A DNA stretch of 64,000 nt from Brienomyrus brachyistius. Its lineage: Eukaryota; Chordata; Actinopteri; Osteoglossiformes; Mormyridae. Numbering within the stretch: position 1 is the stretch's first letter; each line of letters starts with the position of its first letter. Positions 60,011-64,000 of this stretch are shown one piece after another. The notes below the pieces were generated by a model, which made no database searches, had not been told where the DNA came from, and saw nothing but the letters and a program-made list of their open reading frames with translations. The stretch is taken from positions 6,811,001-6,875,000 of the forward strand of contig NC_064554.1 in NCBI RefSeq assembly GCF_023856365.1, in the 5' to 3' direction. A program made the position numbers and the translations under genes.

Positions 60011-61814
60011 ATAATGAAATAATAATTTTAATTACTGCTAGCAAAATCTTATAAGACAGTAGAACCGTTGCTTTCTTGGTCAGTCCCAATTGATGGATGG
60101 ATTTGTTTTAGAATTACAGTGTTTGTATGATGACAGGTTTAAATGATGATGTTTGACATATGCAACTCTCACGTTATAATGCATCTTAAAACAAGCTTAG
60201 GCACATCCATCCATTTATCCATCCATTTAACCATCCATCCATCCATCTTCCCCTATCATTATCTCAGATAGCACAGAACACAGAACAGGCTCGGAAACAG
60301 TCAGGAAGAGAATAACGATGATACGATATAGCACAAATACATTTTAGCTCCTTTAATTCAGTGGTCTCCAACCATTTTTGCACCACGGACTGGTCATTTT
60401 CCATGGACCAGCCATTGTGCTCACATAACAAAAATCATCTGCCTTGAAATGACTTTAGGCTCAAAATCTTTCAGCCGGACAGCGATGGCCCCAGTCTTTT
60501 TAATCTAGGATCTTTGGGGAATCTTTAGCAAAAACAAGATCATTTTAAAATGACTTCCGGCATGTGGATGAATGGTACAGATAGCACATTAAGCTAGTGC
60601 CATGATTTAGGCTAGTCATCATATATAATCTCATGAGTGCAAACACAACTATAAAGTGAACTATACAGTGAATGAGGTCACTGTTAAGTACGTATCACCT
60701 TTAGCTCAAGTCACATAGTGCTTTAATGATTATTCATAATGTTATGTTTTCATTAAGCAGCCACATCACGATGACATCAGGTCATTTTCAGGACAGTCTG
60801 ACATGATATTTTATGTTCATTAACTTACAGTACTTAACAGTAAAATTGCCATTTACTTGTGAGAAGTTATCCCACGATGCCTGTTTTCTCTTTATTGTAC
60901 CCCAAATGCACCATTTTTCCCAGAGACAATCAGTGACTTGATTGTTAACCACCCCAGCATGGTGACCGAACAGACACACCTACAATCGCAAACATGGTAC
61001 CTACCTTTAATATCTATGATCAAAACTGTGAAAAAGGCGCAACTGGTAGCGATGGGGAGATGATCTGGTCAGTCTTAAAATAAAACACCTGCAGACTCCA
61101 ACAATCGATAAAATGGAAATAAAAAGAAAATTAAATGTTTTTCATTCTTTCTCTACAGTCTGGTACCAAATGATCCACGGCCTGGTGGTGAAGGTGCTTT
61201 AATCTGAGCCACTTATGGAAAAACAATAAAATGCACAAATATGCCTGAACCTCTACACAGAGCACTGACCATCTGTTAATCTCATGACACCAGCATGGTA
61301 CCATGTCACCTTACTAGGCTATGAAGCTAGTGAACCTCCTGAACATTTCACTGACCTGCTGTCCTGCCTCCCTCTCTACGACTCAGTGAGTGACGTAGGT
61401 GCTCAGCTTTGAAGTGAATTATATATACATCTGCTGGCAAAAAGAAAAACAGATTTACTGATTTTGCAAAGTGCAGAAAATAATTGTTGATTTATTTGCA
61501 TGAATTTAACACAAAGGGGTATATTTAAACTGCAGCCTAGTGATTACAGTTTGAGAATAATGCTTTTATAAAAGGGAAAAGTCAGGCTAAATGAATTGTA
61601 TATTTAAGCTTGACTGCCATTCTGAAATTCAAAATTCATCCGTGAAAACTCTTGCTAATAAGAATGATGGCATATCCTGTGTTTTTCGCAGTCTCTGAAT
61701 TCAGTATGCAATGAACCATTATATTGGAAGTTGTAATAAAAAATGAGAGTGGTAGAAAAATGAGAGTTGTAAAAAAAAAATCAGAGAGCAATTTAAAAAT
61801 TTTGGCAAGACCAC
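60011..61814. other. Intergenic, nothing recognised
   Basis: A short ccatccat microsatellite occurs at 60206-60246. No gene seen. Confidence 0.45.
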
Positions 61815-61885
61815 GGGTGGCACGATGGCATGACGGGTAGCACTGTTAGGAGCCCACTCCTCTAGCATTGGAGGTTTCATTCCCA
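61815..61885 (+). mobile_element. tRNA-derived SINE head at the left edge of the minisatellite
   Basis: Reads gggtggcacgatggcatgac, gggtagcactgttagg, then ggaggtttcattcccatctc. This is the A-box to B-box part of a fish SINE. The expected SINE body is replaced by the tandem array. Confidence 0.7.
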
Positions 61886-64000
61886 TCTCTGCCAGTGTAC
61901 ACTGTGCATCATTCCCATCTCTGTGTGTGCACACTGTGCATCATTCCCATCTCTGTGTGTGCACACTGTGCACCATTCCCATCTCTGAGTGCACACTGTG
62001 CATCATGCCCATCTCTGTGTGTGCACACTGTGCATCATTCCCATCTCTGTGTGTGCACTCTGTACATCATTCCCATCTCTGTGTGTTCACCCTGTACATC
62101 ATTCCCATCTCTGTGTGTTCACACTGTGCATCATTCCCATCTCTGTGAGTGCACACTGTGCATCATGCCCATCTCTGTGTGTGCACACTGTGCATCATTC
62201 CCATCTCTGTGTGTGCACTCTGTACATCATTCCCATCTCTGTCAGTGTACACTGTGCACCATTCCCATCTCTGTGAGTGCACACCGTGTATCATGCCCAT
62301 CTCTGTGTGTGCACACTGTGCATCATTCCCATCTCTGTGTGTTCACACTGTACACCATTCCCATCTCTGTGAGTGCACACTGTGCATCATGCCCATCTCT
62401 GTGTGTGCACACTGTGCATCATTCCCATCTCTGTGTGTGCACACTGTGCACCATTCCCATCTCTCTCAGTGTACACTGTGTATCATTCCCATCTCTGTGT
62501 GTGCACACTGTGCATCATTCCCATCTCTGTGTGCACTCTGTACATCATTCCCATCTCTGTCAGTGTACACTGTGCATCATTTCTATCTCTGTGTGTGCAC
62601 ACTGTGCATCATTCCCATCTCTGCCAGTGTACACTGTGCATCATTCCCATCTCTGTGAGTGTACACTGTGTATCATTCCCATCTCTGTGTGTTCACACTG
62701 TGCATCATTCCCATCTCTGTCAGTGTACACTGTGTATCATTTACATCTGTGTGTGTGCACACTGCGCATCATTCCCATCTCTGTCAGTGTACGCTGTGTA
62801 TCATTCCCATCTCTGTGTGTGCACACTGCGCATCATTCCCATCTCTGTCAGTGTACGCTGTGCACCATTCCCATCTGTGTGAGTGCACACCGTGTATCAT
62901 GCCCATCTCTGTGAGTGCACACTGTACATCATTCCCGTCTCTGTGTGTGCACACTGCGCATCATTCCCATCTCTGTGAGTATACGTTGTGCACCATTCCC
63001 ATCTCTTTGAGTGTACATCGTGCATCATTCCCACCTCTGTCAGTGTACACTGTGTATCATTCCCATCTCTGTGTGTGCACACTGTGCATCATTCCCATCT
63101 CTGTCAATGTACACTGTGTATCATTTCCATCTGTGTGTGTGCACACTGCGCATCATTCCCATCTCTGTCAGTGTACGCTGTGTATCATTCCCATCTCTGT
63201 GTGTGCACACTGTGCATTATTCCCATCTCTGTGTGTGCATGCTGTGCATCATTCCCATCTCTGTCAGTGTACGCTGTGCACCATTCCCATCTCTGTGGGT
63301 GCACACCGTGTATCATGCCCATCTCTGTGAGTGCACACTGTGCATCATTCCCATCTCTGTCAGTGTACGCTGTGTATCATTTCCATCTGTGTGTGTGCAC
63401 ACTGCGCATCATTCCCATCTCTGTCAGTGTACGCTGTGTATCATTCCTATCTCTGTGTGTGCACACTGCGCATCATTCCCATCTCTGTCAGTGTACGCTG
63501 TGTATCATTTCCATCTGTGTGTGTGCACACTGCGCATCATTCCCATCTCTGTCAGTGTACGCTGTGTATCATTTCCATCTGTGTGTGTGCACACTGCACA
63601 TCATTCCCATCTCTGTCAGTGTACGCTGTGTATCATTCCCATCTCTGTGTGTGCACACTGTGCATCATTCCCATCTCTGTGTGTGCACGCTGTGCATCAT
63701 TCCCATCTCTGTCAGTGTACGCTGTGCACCATTCCTATCTCTGTGGGTGCACACCGTGTATCATGCCCATCTCTGTGAGTGCACACCGTGCACCATTCCC
63801 ATCTCTGTGAGTGCACACCGTGTATCATGCCCATCTCTGTGAGTGCACACTGTGCATCATTCCCGTCTCTGTGTGTGTACACTGCGCATCATTCCCATCT
63901 CTTTGAGTGTACATCGTGCATCATTCCCATCTCTGTGTGTGTACGCTGTGCATGATTCCCATCTCTGTCAGTGTACGCTGTGCACCATTCCCATCTCTGT
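61880..64000 (+). repeat. 32-bp minisatellite, about 66 units, running off the window
   Basis: The unit is on the pattern cattcccatctctgtgtgtg, cacactgtgcat, with gtcagtgtac, gtgagtgcac and gtgtgttcac variants. The first units read through from the SINE B-box region. The 32-base period is not a multiple of three and the unit lacks stops, so open frames of several hundred codons appear in all plus frames. They are not called as genes. The array continues past 64000. Confidence 0.96.

Noticed and set aside
61868..63842. Several Cys/His/Ser-rich open frames up to 348 codons
   Set aside because: Direct translation of the 32-bp minisatellite in different frames; the same words recur in every frame.
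61880..64000. CRISPR array
   Set aside because: Repeats are contiguous 32-mers without unique spacers, in a vertebrate genome. The same applies to 28063-29414 and 25957-26215.

Overview
The window is from a ray-finned fish nuclear genome. The genes have introns and are spaced far apart. The rest is dispersed fish-type repeats: tRNA-derived SINEs with GGAT tails, Tc1/mariner and hAT relics, several LINE fragments, and many micro- and minisatellites. The CR1/L2-like LINE fragments may point to an early-branching teleost or a non-teleost ray-fin, but the sequence does not fix the species.

Four protein-coding genes can be supported. Positions 81-892 (+) hold the last four coding exons of GLYR1 (nucleosome-destabilising factor / N-PAC), cut by the window start. 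Positions 3454-13718 (+) hold a complete 11-exon rogdi gene encoding 284 residues; ROGDI is a subunit of the metazoan RAVE/Rabconnectin-3 complex that regulates V-ATPase assembly. Positions 16564-18648 (-) hold a complete smim22 gene in three small coding exons (80 residues), convergent with rogdi, with a probable non-coding first exon at about 19.3 kb. GLYR1, rogdi and smim22 have the same order and relative orientation as on human 16p13.3. Positions 45245-48939 (-) hold a complete two-exon galanin receptor 2 gene of 378 residues, split at the DRY motif as GALR2 genes usually are.

The rest is accessory DNA. rogdi introns 3 and 8 carry two copies of one LINE in opposite orientation. The smim22 intron carries two adjacent palindromic MITEs. 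The 24-45 kb stretch has a SINE-derived minisatellite (26 kb), a GC-rich 53/59-bp minisatellite with higher-order structure (28.06-29.41 kb), a Tc1-type hairpin (33 kb), a 5'-inverted (twin-primed) LINE (37.2-38.1 kb) and another LINE piece (38.8-39.2 kb). Beyond galr2 lie a SINE with intact 11-bp target duplications (50.6 kb), a dead Tc1-like transposon (51.7-52.8 kb), a 712-bp hAT element with perfect 8-bp target duplications (59.07-59.78 kb), and a 32-bp minisatellite that runs off the window end and appears to have grown out of a SINE (61.88-64 kb). Long open frames inside the minisatellites follow from repeat periods that are not multiples of three and are not called as genes. I found no prokaryotic, CRISPR or defence-type system.
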